Below are positions 34,256-43,584 of a DNA stretch of 64,000 nucleotides, in pieces. The DNA is from Clostridia bacterium (GTDB taxonomy: Bacteria; Bacillota; Clostridia; Christensenellales; UBA1242), in contig JAFTMH010000001.1 in NCBI GenBank assembly GCA_017452445.1, forward strand, positions 124,001 through 188,000, given 5' to 3'. The stretch's first letter is position 1, and every line of letters starts with the position of its first letter. The notes under the pieces are model-generated. The model searched no databases and had not been told where the DNA came from. It saw nothing but the letters and a program-made list of their open reading frames with translations. Both the position numbers and the translations under genes were made by a program.

Positions 34256-34690
34256 TTCAACAATCACTGTAAAAGGTCCGTCGTTTGTTTGGGTGATTTT
34301 CATATCACCGCCAAAAACACCAAGTTTGATTGGCACATTTTCAACATTTTTTATCATTTCAGCACATTGAAGATACATTTTTTCGGCTCTTTCAGGAAGT
34401 TCTGCTCCACTAAAACTAGGACGATTTCCTTTTTCACAATCTCCTGCCAAAGTAAATTGCGAAACAAACAACACTTCTCCACCTACATCTTTGACTGAAA
34501 GATTTGTTTTTCCATTTTCATCTTCAAAAATACGCAAGTTTGCAACCTTTTTTGCAAAATAAGGCAATTTGCTTTCTTCATCATCTCTTTCAACGCAAAA
34601 AAAGACAACCAAACCCTTGCCAATGCTTGAAACAACTTGTCCATCTACTTTAAGTTCTGCCTGTGACACAACTTGAATCACTGCTTTCAT
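34250..34690 (-). CDS. dtd: D-aminoacyl-tRNA deacylase
   Basis: Removes D-amino acids (and Gly from tRNA(Ala)) to keep translation faithful. The 146-aa product has the family length and both motifs: SQFTLAGD and the Gly-cisPro motif NDGPFTV near the C-terminus. AGGAG precedes the ATG. It follows murB by 9 nt, so the two are probably one transcript. Confidence 0.94.
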   Translation of the reverse strand: MKAVIQVVSQAELKVDGQVVSSIGKGLVVFFCVERDDEESKLPYFAKKVANLRIFEDENGKTNLSVKDVGGEVLFVSQFTLAGDCEKGNRPSFSGAELPERAEKMYLQCAEMIKNVENVPIKLGVFGGDMKITQTNDGPFTVIVEK

Positions 34691-34699
34691 ATCTTTCTC

Positions 34700-35584
34700 C
34701 TATTCCACTACAATAATTTCTCTGCAAAGCGAAATGCCACATTTGGCACATTCAACCTCTGCAAGTTTGACCAAATCTAAAAAATCTTTGCTTGTTGCGT
34801 TGTCCACATTCACAACAAAACCAGCATGTTTTTTGGATATCTCTGCTCCACCTATTTTAACACCTTTCAGCCCCAAATTGTCAATCAATTTTGCAGGATA
34901 AACAATCTCTCCGTCTTTTTCACATCTCTTGAAAACACTTCCAAGTGATGGATAGTTGAGTGGTTGCGTTTTCTGTTTTTGGGTAAAGTTTTCAAAACAA
35001 ACTTTTTCTACCAAATTTGGCAGTTCTTTTTTTAGTTGCAATTTTACCCACAAAATGGTTTTATTGTCAAAATTTGCCCATCTATAGCCAAATTTTAGTG
35101 CATTTTTGTCAATTTTTTGCAGTTTTCCATCTTCAAAACACACAACACTCTCAATCAACTCACTTATCTCATGCCCAAAACAACCTGCATTCATTTTTGT
35201 CAGGCCGCCTATTGTTGCAGGTATGCCATAAGACCACTCAAACCCACTCAAACCCCATTCGATCAGTTTTTTGTGAAGCACAAAAAGATTTGCACCTGCC
35301 CCACACCAAACACAATCTCCCACTTTTTTAATTTTGCAAAAGTGCTTAAGCGAAATCACCACCCCATCAAACCCATTGTCAGAAAACAAAACATTGCTCC
35401 CATTTCCAACAACAAAGGTTTTGAGATTGTTTGCACAAGCAATCTTAAACACCGTTTTTACTTCTGCAACATTTTTAGGAAACACAACAAATCTAGCATT
35501 GCCACCAATTTTGACAGTTGAAAAGTCCTTTAGCGAAGCATTTTCAATTGTTTCAATATCATCAAACATATTTTCTTTAAACAT
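34700..35584 (-). CDS. murB: UDP-N-acetylenolpyruvoylglucosamine reductase
   Basis: FAD enzyme that reduces UDP-GlcNAc-enolpyruvate in peptidoglycan synthesis. The 294-aa product has GNGSNVLFSDNGFDGVVI, GIPATIGGLTKMNAGCFG, the Tyr-Arg of FGYRWA, SLGSVFKR with the catalytic Ser and a final Glu in CREIIVVE, as in type II MurB. Two Met codons at 35584 and 35569 are possible starts and neither has a Shine-Dalgarno. Extended -10-like TGCATAAAT lies just before the first. dtd follows. Confidence 0.93.
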   Translation of the reverse strand: MFKENMFDDIETIENASLKDFSTVKIGGNARFVVFPKNVAEVKTVFKIACANNLKTFVVGNGSNVLFSDNGFDGVVISLKHFCKIKKVGDCVWCGAGANLFVLHKKLIEWGLSGFEWSYGIPATIGGLTKMNAGCFGHEISELIESVVCFEDGKLQKIDKNALKFGYRWANFDNKTILWVKLQLKKELPNLVEKVCFENFTQKQKTQPLNYPSLGSVFKRCEKDGEIVYPAKLIDNLGLKGVKIGGAEISKKHAGFVVNVDNATSKDFLDLVKLAEVECAKCGISLCREIIVVE

Positions 35585-35631
35585 ATTTGAAATTTATGCA
35601 TACACAAACCATTTTGCCATTGTTTTTGCAA

Positions 35632-35660
35632 AAAAAAATCCCTTTTCGGGGATTTTTTTT
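35632..35660 (-). terminator. Terminator of the ribosomal protein cluster
   Basis: AAAATCCC/GGGATTTT stem with loop TTTTCG and T-runs, 20 nt after the rplQ stop. It can work on both strands. Confidence 0.88.
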
Positions 35661-35681
35661 ATATATCAAATAATAGTCAGA

Positions 35682-36191
35682 TTAGATCAATTCAACAATT
35701 GCCATTTCTGCTGCATCGCCACGACGCATGCCAAGTTTGATAACTCTTGTATAGCCACCACCTTGACCAACTTGTTTAGCTCTTTCAGCATATTTTGGTG
35801 CATAAACATTGAAGATCTTTTCAAGCAATGGGTGATTGATGCCTTCTACACGAGCTTGGAAAGCTGTGATAGATTCTTTAGGTTGTCTTTGTTCTTGCAA
35901 ATCATAAACATAACCCATAATCTTTCTTCTAGCAGCAAGTTTCTTTGGACCGTCGTTAAGGAATTCTTTCTTAACTTTCTTTCCATCTTCACCTTTTACT
36001 TCTTTTACAACTTTTGTTGTATCTTCATAAGAGTTGATTGCCAAAGTAAGAATCTTTTCTGCTTGTCTAGCAGTAGATTTTGCTTTTGCCAATGTTGTTT
36101 CAATTTTTCCATTCCAGAGAAGTGTTGAAACTTGTCCACGAAGCAATGCATCTCTTTCTTTTGAAGGTCTGCCCAATTTATCGTTAGCCAT
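35682..36191 (-). CDS. rplQ: 50S ribosomal protein L17, extended
   Basis: Last gene of the cluster. The 169-aa product has the L17 ends, RPSKERDALLRGQVSTLL and GGGYTRVIKLGMRRGDAAEMA, but it is about 45 aa longer than the usual 116-127. The extra residues lie in the middle: a Lys/Glu-rich part (KEVKGEDGKKVKKE) and a helical part. It binds 23S rRNA near the exit tunnel in known ribosomes. It follows rpoA by 20 nt, and a terminator follows it. Confidence 0.95.
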   Translation of the reverse strand: MANDKLGRPSKERDALLRGQVSTLLWNGKIETTLAKAKSTARQAEKILTLAINSYEDTTKVVKEVKGEDGKKVKKEFLNDGPKKLAARRKIMGYVYDLQEQRQPKESITAFQARVEGINHPLLEKIFNVYAPKYAERAKQVGQGGGYTRVIKLGMRRGDAAEMAIVELI

Positions 36192-36211
36192 ATTTGTGCT
36201 CCTTTTTAATA

Positions 36212-37165
36212 TTATTCTTCATCTTTACGGAGACTGAAACCGTAACTTTCGAGTTTTTGAATTACTTCTTCAACACTCTTTGCACCAAGGTTTCTTACCT
36301 TAAACATGTCACTCTTTGACTTTTTAAGGAGATCTTGGATTGTGTTGATACCTGCTCTCTTCAAGCAGTTGTAAGAACGAACAGAGAGATCCATTTCTTC
36401 AATAGGAAGTTCCATAAGCTTCACTTGTTTGTCTTCTTCCTTAGACACCAAAATTGACATGTCGCCAATTTGTGAGCAAAGTTCGATAAACAAATTTACA
36501 TGTTCGTTGACAATTTTGCCTGCAAGTGAAACAATTTCTCTAGCTGAAGTTGTTCCATCTGTAGTAACTTCAAGAGTCAACTTGTCATAGTCAATGCTTT
36601 GTCCAACACGAGTTGCATCAACAGCAAAGTTTACTTTCTTTACTGGTGAGAAAATGCTGTCAACAGCGATAAAGTCGATGTTGTCATATTTGCTCTTGTT
36701 GTCTTCGCTTGTTACATAGCCACGACCATTTCCGATCATAACATCAAGATCAAACACAGCACCATCATCAATTGTGCAAATGTGAAGGTCTGGATTCAAA
36801 ATTTCTACTTGATCGTTTGGTTCGAAATCTCTTGCTGTAACTTCACCAGCAGTGTTTTTTCTCAATCTCAAGTATGTGACAAAGTTGTTGTCTTGGTTTG
36901 CACACTTAACTGCCAAACCTTTCAAGTTCAAAACGATGTCAACAACATCTTCAGTAACCCCACGGATTGTTGAAAATTCGTGAGCAACACCTGCAATTCT
37001 GAATGCGATAACAGCAGATCCTGGAAGTGATGAAAGAAGAGTTCTTCTCATGCAGTTTCCAAGAGTGATACCATATCCTTTTTCAAGTGGTTCTACAACA
37101 AATCTTGCAAAATATCCACCATCTGTTTCTTCACAAGTGATTCTTGGTTTTTCCATTTCAATCAT
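36212..37165 (-). CDS. rpoA: RNA polymerase alpha subunit
   Basis: Assembles the polymerase and contacts UP elements and activators. The 317-aa product has the N-terminal dimer domain (GYGITLGNCMRRTLLSSLPG) and a C-terminal domain with the two helix-hairpin-helix-like parts (LSVRSYNCLKRAGINTIQDLL, NLGAKSVEEVIQKLES). GGGGG lies before the ATG at 37165. It lies between rpsD and rplQ as in nearly all bacteria. Confidence 0.98.
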   Translation of the reverse strand: MIEMEKPRITCEETDGGYFARFVVEPLEKGYGITLGNCMRRTLLSSLPGSAVIAFRIAGVAHEFSTIRGVTEDVVDIVLNLKGLAVKCANQDNNFVTYLRLRKNTAGEVTARDFEPNDQVEILNPDLHICTIDDGAVFDLDVMIGNGRGYVTSEDNKSKYDNIDFIAVDSIFSPVKKVNFAVDATRVGQSIDYDKLTLEVTTDGTTSAREIVSLAGKIVNEHVNLFIELCSQIGDMSILVSKEEDKQVKLMELPIEEMDLSVRSYNCLKRAGINTIQDLLKKSKSDMFKVRNLGAKSVEEVIQKLESYGFSLRKDEE

Positions 37166-37183
37166 ATTAAATCCCCCTAATTA

Positions 37184-37804
37184 TTATCTCGAATACAATT
37201 CGACAATAAGTTGTTCCTTAATATCTGTGTCAATATCTTCTCTTTCAGGAAGAGCAAGAATTTTTCCAGTCAAAGTTTCTGTGTTGAATTCCAACCATTT
37301 TGGCATAACAATCTTCATTCCCTTGAGATCTTTAAACATTTCAAGGTCTTGTTTGCTTTCTTTGATTGTAACAACATCGCCAACTTTAACTCTGTAAGAT
37401 GCGATTGTAACTCTCTTTCCATTTACACAAATGTGTCCATGGTTTACGATTTGACGACATTCAGCTCTTGAAGCGCCAATTCCCATACGGTAAACAACAT
37501 TGTCAAGTCTTCTTTCGATGAGAGACAACATATTTGCACCTGTAACGCCTTTTGCTTTTACAGCATCTTCATAATATTTTCTAAATTGCTTTTCCAAAAT
37601 ACCGTACATTCTCTTAACTTTTTGCTTTTCACGAAGTTGAAGTCCGTATTCTGTAACTCTCTTTCTTGATGCACCATGTTGTCCAGGGATAACTGGTCTT
37701 CTTTCCATAGCACACTTCTTAGATGTACATCTTTCACCTTTAAGGAAAAGTTTGCGTCCTTCTCTTCTACATTGACGGCAATCTGGTTCAATAGTTCTTG
37801 CCAT
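37184..37804 (-). CDS. rpsD: 30S ribosomal protein S4
   Basis: Primary 16S-binding protein. The 206-aa product has an N-terminal zinc-type Cys set (CRQC, then CTSKKC), the S4 RNA-binding fold RLDNVVYRMGIGASRAECRQIVNHGHICVNG and a C-terminal YSR. It sits 15 nt after rpsK and 18 nt before rpoA. Confidence 0.98.
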   Translation of the reverse strand: MARTIEPDCRQCRREGRKLFLKGERCTSKKCAMERRPVIPGQHGASRKRVTEYGLQLREKQKVKRMYGILEKQFRKYYEDAVKAKGVTGANMLSLIERRLDNVVYRMGIGASRAECRQIVNHGHICVNGKRVTIASYRVKVGDVVTIKESKQDLEMFKDLKGMKIVMPKWLEFNTETLTGKILALPEREDIDTDIKEQLIVELYSR

Positions 37805-37819
37805 TTTTCATTTCTCCTT

Positions 37820-38227
37820 TTATACTCTTCTTCTTTTTGGAGGTCTGCAACCGTTATGTGCGATTGGAGAAACATCCTTAATAAGTGTTACATTGAAACC
37901 AAGAGTTGAAAGGCAACGGATTGCGCTTTCTCTACCATTTCCTGGTCCTTTAACATAAACTTCAACAGATTTCATACCGTTGTCAAGTGCAACCTTTGCA
38001 GCTTCTTCAACACATGTTTGTGCAGCAAATGGTGTGCTCTTTTTTGAACCTTTAAGTCCAAGTTTTCCAGATGAGCATGAAGAAATAACATTACCTTCCA
38101 TATCTGTGAAAACGATAATGTTGTTATTGAAAGAGGTTGTAATATGAACTTGACCTTTATCAATATTTCTACTTACTCTTTTTCTAGTCTTAACAGCTTT
38201 TTTCTTTGCAGATTTTACGTTTGCCAT
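37820..38227 (-). CDS. rpsK: 30S ribosomal protein S11
   Basis: Platform protein of the small subunit. The 135-aa product shows [42 protein letters not shown] and the basic end [10 protein letters not shown], all typical of S11. It is 11 nt after rpsM. Confidence 0.98.
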   Translation of the reverse strand: MANVKSAKKKAVKTRKRVSRNIDKGQVHITTSFNNNIIVFTDMEGNVISSCSSGKLGLKGSKKSTPFAAQTCVEEAAKVALDNGMKSVEVYVKGPGNGRESAIRCLSTLGFNVTLIKDVSPIAHNGCRPPKRRRV

Positions 38228-38238
38228 ATTCTTACCTC

Positions 38239-38616
38239 TTACTTACCTTTTTTAGCGCTTCCGCTAACGATTTTCTTAGGACCTTTTCTTGTTCTAGCGT
38301 TGTTTTTTGTGCTTTGTCCACGAACTGGAAGTCCTTTTCTGTGACGAATACCACGGTAGCAACCGATTTCGTTGAGTTTCTTGATATTCATACTAACTTT
38401 AGATTTAAGTTCACCTTCTACCATGAGGTTGTGTTCGATATAGTTACGAAGTTTAGCAATATCATCTTCAGAAAGATCTTTTACTCTGATATCCATAGAG
38501 ATACCTGTTTCTTTACAGATGTTTCTTGATGTTTCTACACCAATTCCGTAAATATAAGTCAAACCATATTCCAATCTCTTTTCTCTTGGAAGGTCAACAC
38601 CAGCAATTCTTGCCAT
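38239..38616 (-). CDS. rpsM: 30S ribosomal protein S13
   Basis: Head protein that contacts P-site tRNA and L5. The 125-aa product begins [25 protein letters not shown] and ends with the basic [25 protein letters not shown] pattern. It is 17 nt after rpmJ. Confidence 0.98.
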   Translation of the reverse strand: MARIAGVDLPREKRLEYGLTYIYGIGVETSRNICKETGISMDIRVKDLSEDDIAKLRNYIEHNLMVEGELKSKVSMNIKKLNEIGCYRGIRHRKGLPVRGQSTKNNARTRKGPKKIVSGSAKKGK

Positions 38617-38633
38617 TTGATTGTTCTCCTTTT

Positions 38634-38750
38634 TTAACCTTGTGTTTGTTTATGTTTTGCACTCTTTGGGCAAATAACCATAACTTTTCCGTTTCTTTTG
38701 ATAACTTTACATTGATCACACATTGGTTTAACCGATGCTCTGACTTTCAT
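38634..38750 (-). CDS. rpmJ: 50S ribosomal protein L36, zinc type
   Basis: Translated by hand: 38 aa, [20 protein letters not shown] then [18 protein letters not shown]. Cys11, Cys14, Cys27 and His33 form the zinc site. It lies 13 nt after infA in the usual order. Confidence 0.97.
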   Translation of the reverse strand: MKVRASVKPMCDQCKVIKRNGKVMVICPKSAKHKQTQG

Positions 38751-38763
38751 TTTATGCTCCTTT

Positions 38764-38985
38764 TTAACCCTTGTCTCTCCAAGTAATTCTTCCCTTGGAA
38801 AGGTCATACGGGCTCATTTCAATTTTTACTTTGTCGCCTTCAATAATTCTAATGAAGTTTTGTCTTAATTTTCCAGAAATGTATGCTGTGATGACATGTC
38901 CGTTTGAAAGTGTAACCAAAAATGTCATGCTTGGCAAAACTTCTGTTACGACTCCTTCAAATTCAATTACATCTTCTTTAGACAT
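38764..38985 (-). CDS. infA: Translation initiation factor IF-1
   Basis: Single OB-fold protein that blocks the A site during initiation. The 73-aa product shows [44 protein letters not shown] and GRITWR. The start overlaps the KOW-domain gene by 19 bp. Confidence 0.97.
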   Translation of the reverse strand: MSKEDVIEFEGVVTEVLPSMTFLVTLSNGHVITAYISGKLRQNFIRIIEGDKVKIEMSPYDLSKGRITWRDKG

Positions 38986-39245
38986 AAAGACTCCTTTTCT
39001 TTTAAAAAATTTCTTATTCCCGCATTAATGTTTTCCTGTCCAGTTGCGAGTTTTTCTACATCAAACCCACTTTTTGAAGCCTTCTGAACATGTTTAAGGC
39101 TTTTCTTTTTCGGTTTAGTCAATTTAAGTCGCTTTCCATCTACAAGCCAACAAAAGTTGTTTTCGATTTTAGCCACAACAAAAATCTGATTTTTTTCTTT
39201 TCCAGCAGTCGCTACAACCACATCACCTTGCATAATGTTCATCAT
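38967..39245 (-). CDS. KOW-domain RNA-binding protein (L14e-like)
   Basis: The 92-aa product has an N-terminal KOW/SH3-like strand set ([33 protein letters not shown]) and a Lys-rich helix ([13 protein letters not shown]). Small proteins of this type are found between map and infA in many Firmicutes and are annotated as L14E/L6E/L27E-like RNA-binding proteins; their role is not settled. GGAG lies 4-7 nt before the paired ATG at 39245/39242. It overlaps map by 23 bp and infA by 19 bp, an unusually tight nest. Confidence 0.88.
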   Translation of the reverse strand: MMNIMQGDVVVATAGKEKNQIFVVAKIENNFCWLVDGKRLKLTKPKKKSLKHVQKASKSGFDVEKLATGQENINAGIRNFLKEKESLCLKKM

Positions 39246-39993
39246 CTAGCTCCAAGGTAAGGATTTCCAAGCCACTTCTTGTGAAAAGAACTGTGTTTTC
39301 ATAATGTGCCGAAGGTCTTCTATCTCTAGTTACAATCCCCCAGCCATCACTCAACATACCAATTTCTTTCTTGCCCGCATTGATCATTGGTTCGATCGCA
39401 AGCACTGCATTTTCGGTAATGACAGGTCCATCTGTAGGTTTTCCAAAATTCAAAACCGATGGTGCTTCGTGCATTCTTCTTCCTATGCCATGTCCACAAA
39501 GTTCTCGAACAACCGAAAATCCGTTTGACTCTGCGTGAGTTTGAATTGCGTTTGAAAGTTTGCCAATTCGATCACCAACTCGCAAATTTTCAATACCCTT
39601 GAAAAAACACTCTTTGGTAACCTTCATCAACTTTTCTTTCTCGGCATCAATTTCACCGACAGCATAAGTTCTTGCAGCATCTCCGTGATAACCCTTGTAT
39701 GCAACAACAATATCAATGCTGACAATATCGCCTTCTTGCAATATGATGTCTGGACTTGGGATCCCATGCACAACCATTTCATTGACTGAAATGCATGTTG
39801 CAGCAGGAAAACCTTCATATCCAAGACATGCAGGCGAACCACCACTATCTATTATAAACTTTTCTATAGATTTGTCAATATCAAAAGTAGAAACACCCGG
39901 TTTGATCAGTCCTTTTGCAAAGACCAATGCATTTCGAGTGATTTCACAAGCCTTTTTTATCAACACAATCTCATCAGGTCTCTTTTGAATCAC
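39223..39993 (-). CDS. map: Methionine aminopeptidase, type I
   Basis: Removes the initiator Met after deformylation. The 256-aa product has metal ligands in IDIVVAYKGYHGDAARTY (two Asp), GHGIG (His), and later Glu residues in AIEPMINAG and HYENTVL. The start is GTG at 39993, overlapping the adk stop by 4 bp (GTGA). With def and fmt in the same window it covers N-terminal Met processing. Confidence 0.97.
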   Translation of the reverse strand: MIQKRPDEIVLIKKACEITRNALVFAKGLIKPGVSTFDIDKSIEKFIIDSGGSPACLGYEGFPAATCISVNEMVVHGIPSPDIILQEGDIVSIDIVVAYKGYHGDAARTYAVGEIDAEKEKLMKVTKECFFKGIENLRVGDRIGKLSNAIQTHAESNGFSVVRELCGHGIGRRMHEAPSVLNFGKPTDGPVITENAVLAIEPMINAGKKEIGMLSDGWGIVTRDRRPSAHYENTVLFTRSGLEILTLELDDEHYAR

Positions 39994-40613
39994 TTCAATT
40001 TTCCTTTTAAAAAGTTTTTCACAGGTTCATAGGTCGCATCAGGATCATCTTGCCCTTTAACGACAAATAACCTATCAGCGTAGAAGTTTATGAGTGGTGT
40101 TGTTTCTCTTTCATAAACTTCCAGACGAGTCTTAATTGATTCCCAGTTATCGTCATCTCTTTGAATCAATGGTGTATTGCATTTTTCGCAATCAGGTTTA
40201 GAATAAGTAGTTGTGCTGTAAATTTCACCACAATTTGGGCACACTCTTCTACTTAAACAACGACGCTTGATTTCGTCAAGCGGAACGTCCAACAAAATTA
40301 CATTGTCAATGTCAGAGATTTCCTGAAGAGCAAGTGCTTGCTCTTTGCTACGAGGAAATCCATCAAGAATAAATCCACCTGCACACTCTTCAGATTGAAG
40401 TTTGTTCTTGATGACTTCGACAGTAACTTCCAACGGAACGAGCACACCTTTGTCCATATAAGATTTTGCCAAAAGTCCAATTTCAGTTCCGTTTTTTATA
40501 TTTTCACGGAAAAGGTCGCCAGGTGAGATATGTTTGAAACCGAAGTCTCTAGCGATCTTTTTTGCCAAGGTGCCTTTTCCAGAAAACTGAGCACCAATCA
40601 ATATGATTTTCAT
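39990..40613 (-). CDS. adk: Adenylate kinase
   Basis: Interconverts AMP, ATP and ADP. The 207-aa product has P-loop GAQFSGKGT, a variant of GxPGxGKGT in which Gln-Phe replaces the usual Pro-Gly region. It also has FILDGFPRSKEQA and a zinc LID with CPNC and CEKC pairs, typical of Gram-positive enzymes. AAGGAG precedes ATG 40613. It lies between secY and map as usual. Confidence 0.96.
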   Translation of the reverse strand: MKIILIGAQFSGKGTLAKKIARDFGFKHISPGDLFRENIKNGTEIGLLAKSYMDKGVLVPLEVTVEVIKNKLQSEECAGGFILDGFPRSKEQALALQEISDIDNVILLDVPLDEIKRRCLSRRVCPNCGEIYSTTTYSKPDCEKCNTPLIQRDDDNWESIKTRLEVYERETTPLINFYADRLFVVKGQDDPDATYEPVKNFLKGKLK

Positions 40614-40682
40614 AAATTCTCCTTGCAAGGTTCATATTGTTGGAAAGGGGAAACAAGTATCCTCGCCTCCCTTTTCAAATTT

Positions 40683-41978
40683 TTAATCCAAAAATCCCTT
40701 ATAGTTTCTCATAAGCATTTGAGCATTAAGACCTTTGTCAAATTCCAACGCAACTGAAACCATGATCATAAGTCCTGTTGTGCTAAATGCGTTTACCAAT
40801 GTGATGATTGTTGTGTCATTGATCGCCTTAAATGCCAATGATGGGATCAAAGCAATCAAAGCCAAGAACATCGCACTAAACAAAGTGATTCTGTTTGAAA
40901 TTCTTTTCAAATGATCGGCAGTTGTTTTTCCAGGTCTGATACCAGGAATGAAACCACCTTGTTGTTGCAATCTTCTGCTGATATCTTCTGTGTCGAAGGT
41001 AATTTGTGCATAGAAGAATGCAAATGCAAAGATGAGCAAAGCCAAAAGCACGATATAAACCCAAGAGCTTGAACCCATGTAAGTTTGATACCAATAATAT
41101 GCATTACTGTTTGGCCAGAAAATGCTCATAATAAGTTGTGGCAATGTCAAAAGTGTAGATGCAAAGATGATTGGCATAACGCCTGATGCATTCATCTTGA
41201 TTGGGATAAATGAATCTTGACCACCATACATCTTTCTGCCTTTGATTTGTTTTGCGTATTTTACATTAACTCTTCTTTCTGATGAATCAACAAAAACGAT
41301 AAGTCCAAAAATAGCAACCAAAGCCACGAGATAAATGATAATACCCCAAAGGTTTTCAATGTTTTCGCCAACTTGACCAATAGCCGCAGCAAGACCAGAA
41401 CCTGCTGATGACAAGATACCTACAAAGATAAGCAAGCTCATGCCATTTCCGATTCCGATTTGTGTGATCTTTTCACCAAGCCAAACTGTAAACATTGCGC
41501 CAGCAGTCAAAATCAAAACGATTCCTGTGGCAATCAACCATGTTGGAAGTCCAAGCAAATCAGTTTGAATGTTGCTTCTATGAGACAACACAATACCAAG
41601 CGCTTGAGCAAGTGCAAGCACAAGTGCTGCGATGCGTGTATAGAAAGAAATCTTTCTTCTTCCATCTTCACCTTGTCTTGACAAATTTTGCAATGAAGGG
41701 ACTGCAACTGTCAACAATTGAATAACAATTGATGCGGTAATGTATGGAGAAACACCCAACGCCAGGATAGATCCGTTTGACAATGCGTCACCGCTGAGCA
41801 TATTCATAAGTGAGAAGAATGTTGTTCCTTTCGATTCTTCGCCTACAGCTTGTGACAAGTCAAAACCAGGACACACCAAAGCACAGCCTACTCTGTACAA
41901 CACGAGCAAACCCAATGTGATGAGAATTTTCTTTCTAAGGTCTTTTACCTTGAAAGCATTTATGAGAGTCTTAAACAT
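40683..41978 (-). CDS. secY: Protein translocase channel SecY
   Basis: Central pore of the Sec translocon, with about ten membrane helices over 431 aa. Visible family pieces are ILITLGLLVLYRVGCALVCPG, FSLMNMLSGDALSNGSILALGVSPYITASIV, the plug region and GGFIPGIRPGKTTADHL. It starts 3 nt after rplO. A 69-nt gap with a 6-bp inverted repeat separates it from adk. Confidence 0.98.
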   Translation of the reverse strand: MFKTLINAFKVKDLRKKILITLGLLVLYRVGCALVCPGFDLSQAVGEESKGTTFFSLMNMLSGDALSNGSILALGVSPYITASIVIQLLTVAVPSLQNLSRQGEDGRRKISFYTRIAALVLALAQALGIVLSHRSNIQTDLLGLPTWLIATGIVLILTAGAMFTVWLGEKITQIGIGNGMSLLIFVGILSSAGSGLAAAIGQVGENIENLWGIIIYLVALVAIFGLIVFVDSSERRVNVKYAKQIKGRKMYGGQDSFIPIKMNASGVMPIIFASTLLTLPQLIMSIFWPNSNAYYWYQTYMGSSSWVYIVLLALLIFAFAFFYAQITFDTEDISRRLQQQGGFIPGIRPGKTTADHLKRISNRITLFSAMFLALIALIPSLAFKAINDTTIITLVNAFSTTGLMIMVSVALEFDKGLNAQMLMRNYKGFLD

Positions 41979-41981
41979 AAA

Positions 41982-42431
41982 TTACTCCTCGATTTCGATT
42001 TTTCCGCCTGCTTTTTCAATTTTTTCGATTGCAGATTTAGTTGCTTTTGCAGCTTTGATTGTAAGTGGCTTTGTAATTTCGCCATTACCCAAAACTTTGA
42101 GTCCGTAAGGAGCTCTCTTTCCAACTACTCTGTATTCGTACAAAAGCTCTTCTGTAACTACAGTGTTTGCTTCAAAAATTTCAAGATCACCAACATTTAC
42201 TGTTGCGTAAACTTTACGGTTGTTGTAGTTGTTGAAACCACGGATAGGAAGCTTTCTGATAAGAGGAATGTTTCCACCTTCAAATCCAGCTTTTACACCG
42301 CCGCCACTTCTAGCCCATTGACCTTTGTGACCTTTACCAGATGTTTTGCCAATACCAGAACCGATACCACGACCAACTCTTACTTTTTTGGTTGTTGCGC
42401 CTTCAGCAGGTTTAAGATTTTCCAATTTCAT
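41982..42431 (-). CDS. rplO: 50S ribosomal protein L15
   Basis: The 149-aa product has the Gly-rich basic N-terminus ([20 protein letters not shown]) and the [14 protein letters not shown] core of L15. It is 11 nt after rpmD. Confidence 0.98.
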   Translation of the reverse strand: MKLENLKPAEGATTKKVRVGRGIGSGIGKTSGKGHKGQWARSGGGVKAGFEGGNIPLIRKLPIRGFNNYNNRKVYATVNVGDLEIFEANTVVTEELLYEYRVVGKRAPYGLKVLGNGEITKPLTIKAAKATKSAIEKIEKAGGKIEIEE

Positions 42432-42442
42432 ATTCTCTCTCC

Positions 42443-42631
42443 TTACTCTTCAACCACTTCAACGAGGTGCTTAACATGGAAAAGGCTTCCACGAATGCTT
42501 TCGTTGTCTGGTAAAATTCTAGTTTGATTAAGTTTCTTAAATCCAAGTGCTTCCAAAACCTTTGATTGGTTTTTGTTGTAACCGATAGCACTCTTAACCC
42601 AAGTAACTTTCAATGTTTTGTTTTCTTTCAT
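42443..42631 (-). CDS. rpmD: 50S ribosomal protein L30
   Basis: 62 aa with [20 protein letters not shown] and [20 protein letters not shown], typical of short bacterial L30. It is 12 nt after rpsE. Confidence 0.96.
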   Translation of the reverse strand: MKENKTLKVTWVKSAIGYNKNQSKVLEALGFKKLNQTRILPDNESIRGSLFHVKHLVEVVEE

Positions 42632-42643
42632 GTCGCCCTCCGA

Positions 42644-43192
42644 TTAAATTTCCTCAGGCTTTTTGCCACGACGAGCGGCAATTTCTTCTCTTGTCTTAAG
42701 AGAAAGAAGCCCATTCAATGTTGCTCTAACAACATTGATTCTGTTTGTTGAACCATGAATCTTTGTCACAATGTTCTTTACGCCAGCTGTTTCCAAAACT
42801 GCTCTCGCAGCACCACCGGCAATAACTCCGTGACCTTCTTCAGCTGGGATCATAAGAATTTTTGTTGTGCTGAATTGTCCTACAGTTTCGTGTGGGATAG
42901 TTCCGTCAACAAGTGAAATCTTCTTCATGTTTTTCTTTGCAACAACTGTTGCTTTGTCGATTGCGTTTGGAACTTCGTTAGCTTTGCCAATTCCCATTCC
43001 AACATTTCCCTTGCCGTCACCGATAACAACAAGAGCAGAGAATCTCATGGTTCTTCCACCTTTAACAACCTTTGTTACACGACGAACATGAACAAGTCTT
43101 TTGTCCATTCCATCGTCTTCTTTCTTAACAGGTCTTTCACGACGGTTGTTTTGAGGCTTATCTGTCTTATTTTTCTTAATTTCTTCTGCCAT
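42644..43192 (-). CDS. rpsE: 30S ribosomal protein S5
   Basis: Fidelity and translocation protein of the small subunit. The 182-aa product has an N-terminal Lys/Arg-rich extension, VTKVVKGGRTMRFSALVVIG, GKANEVPNAIDKA and IPAEEGHGVIAGGAARAVLE. It is 9 nt after rplR. Confidence 0.98.
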   Translation of the reverse strand: MAEEIKKNKTDKPQNNRRERPVKKEDDGMDKRLVHVRRVTKVVKGGRTMRFSALVVIGDGKGNVGMGIGKANEVPNAIDKATVVAKKNMKKISLVDGTIPHETVGQFSTTKILMIPAEEGHGVIAGGAARAVLETAGVKNIVTKIHGSTNRINVVRATLNGLLSLKTREEIAARRGKKPEEI

Positions 43193-43201
43193 GACTTCCT
43201 C

Positions 43202-43570
43202 CTAAAATTTGAGTCCTGCGGCTCTTGCACCGTCAGCGACTGCTTGAACTCGTCCTGTGTAAAGGTATCCACCTCTATCAAAAACGACTTCTTCAATTTT
43301 CTTTGCTTGTGCTCTTTTAGCAACAACTTCACCTACAATTCTTGCAGCTTCAGTTTTTGTTTTATCTTTGATAAGTTCTGCAACTTCTTTGTCAAGAGTT
43401 GAAGCAGAAGCGATTGTAACGCCCTTAGAGTCATCAATGATTTGAGCATAGATATTGTTAAGACTTCTGTAAACATTAAGTCTTGGTCTTTCAGTTGTTC
43501 CTACAATAGTTTTTCTAACTCTTGCGTGACGAACAAGTCTGTCTTGGTTTTTATCTTTAACAGTAATCAT
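43202..43570 (-). CDS. rplR: 50S ribosomal protein L18
   Basis: 5S rRNA-binding protein. The 122-aa product shows [29 protein letters not shown] and [20 protein letters not shown]. It is 14 nt after rplF. Confidence 0.98.
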   Translation of the reverse strand: MITVKDKNQDRLVRHARVRKTIVGTTERPRLNVYRSLNNIYAQIIDDSKGVTIASASTLDKEVAELIKDKTKTEAARIVGEVVAKRAQAKKIEEVVFDRGGYLYTGRVQAVADGARAAGLKF

Positions 43571-43584
43571 TTCCTAATCTCCTC

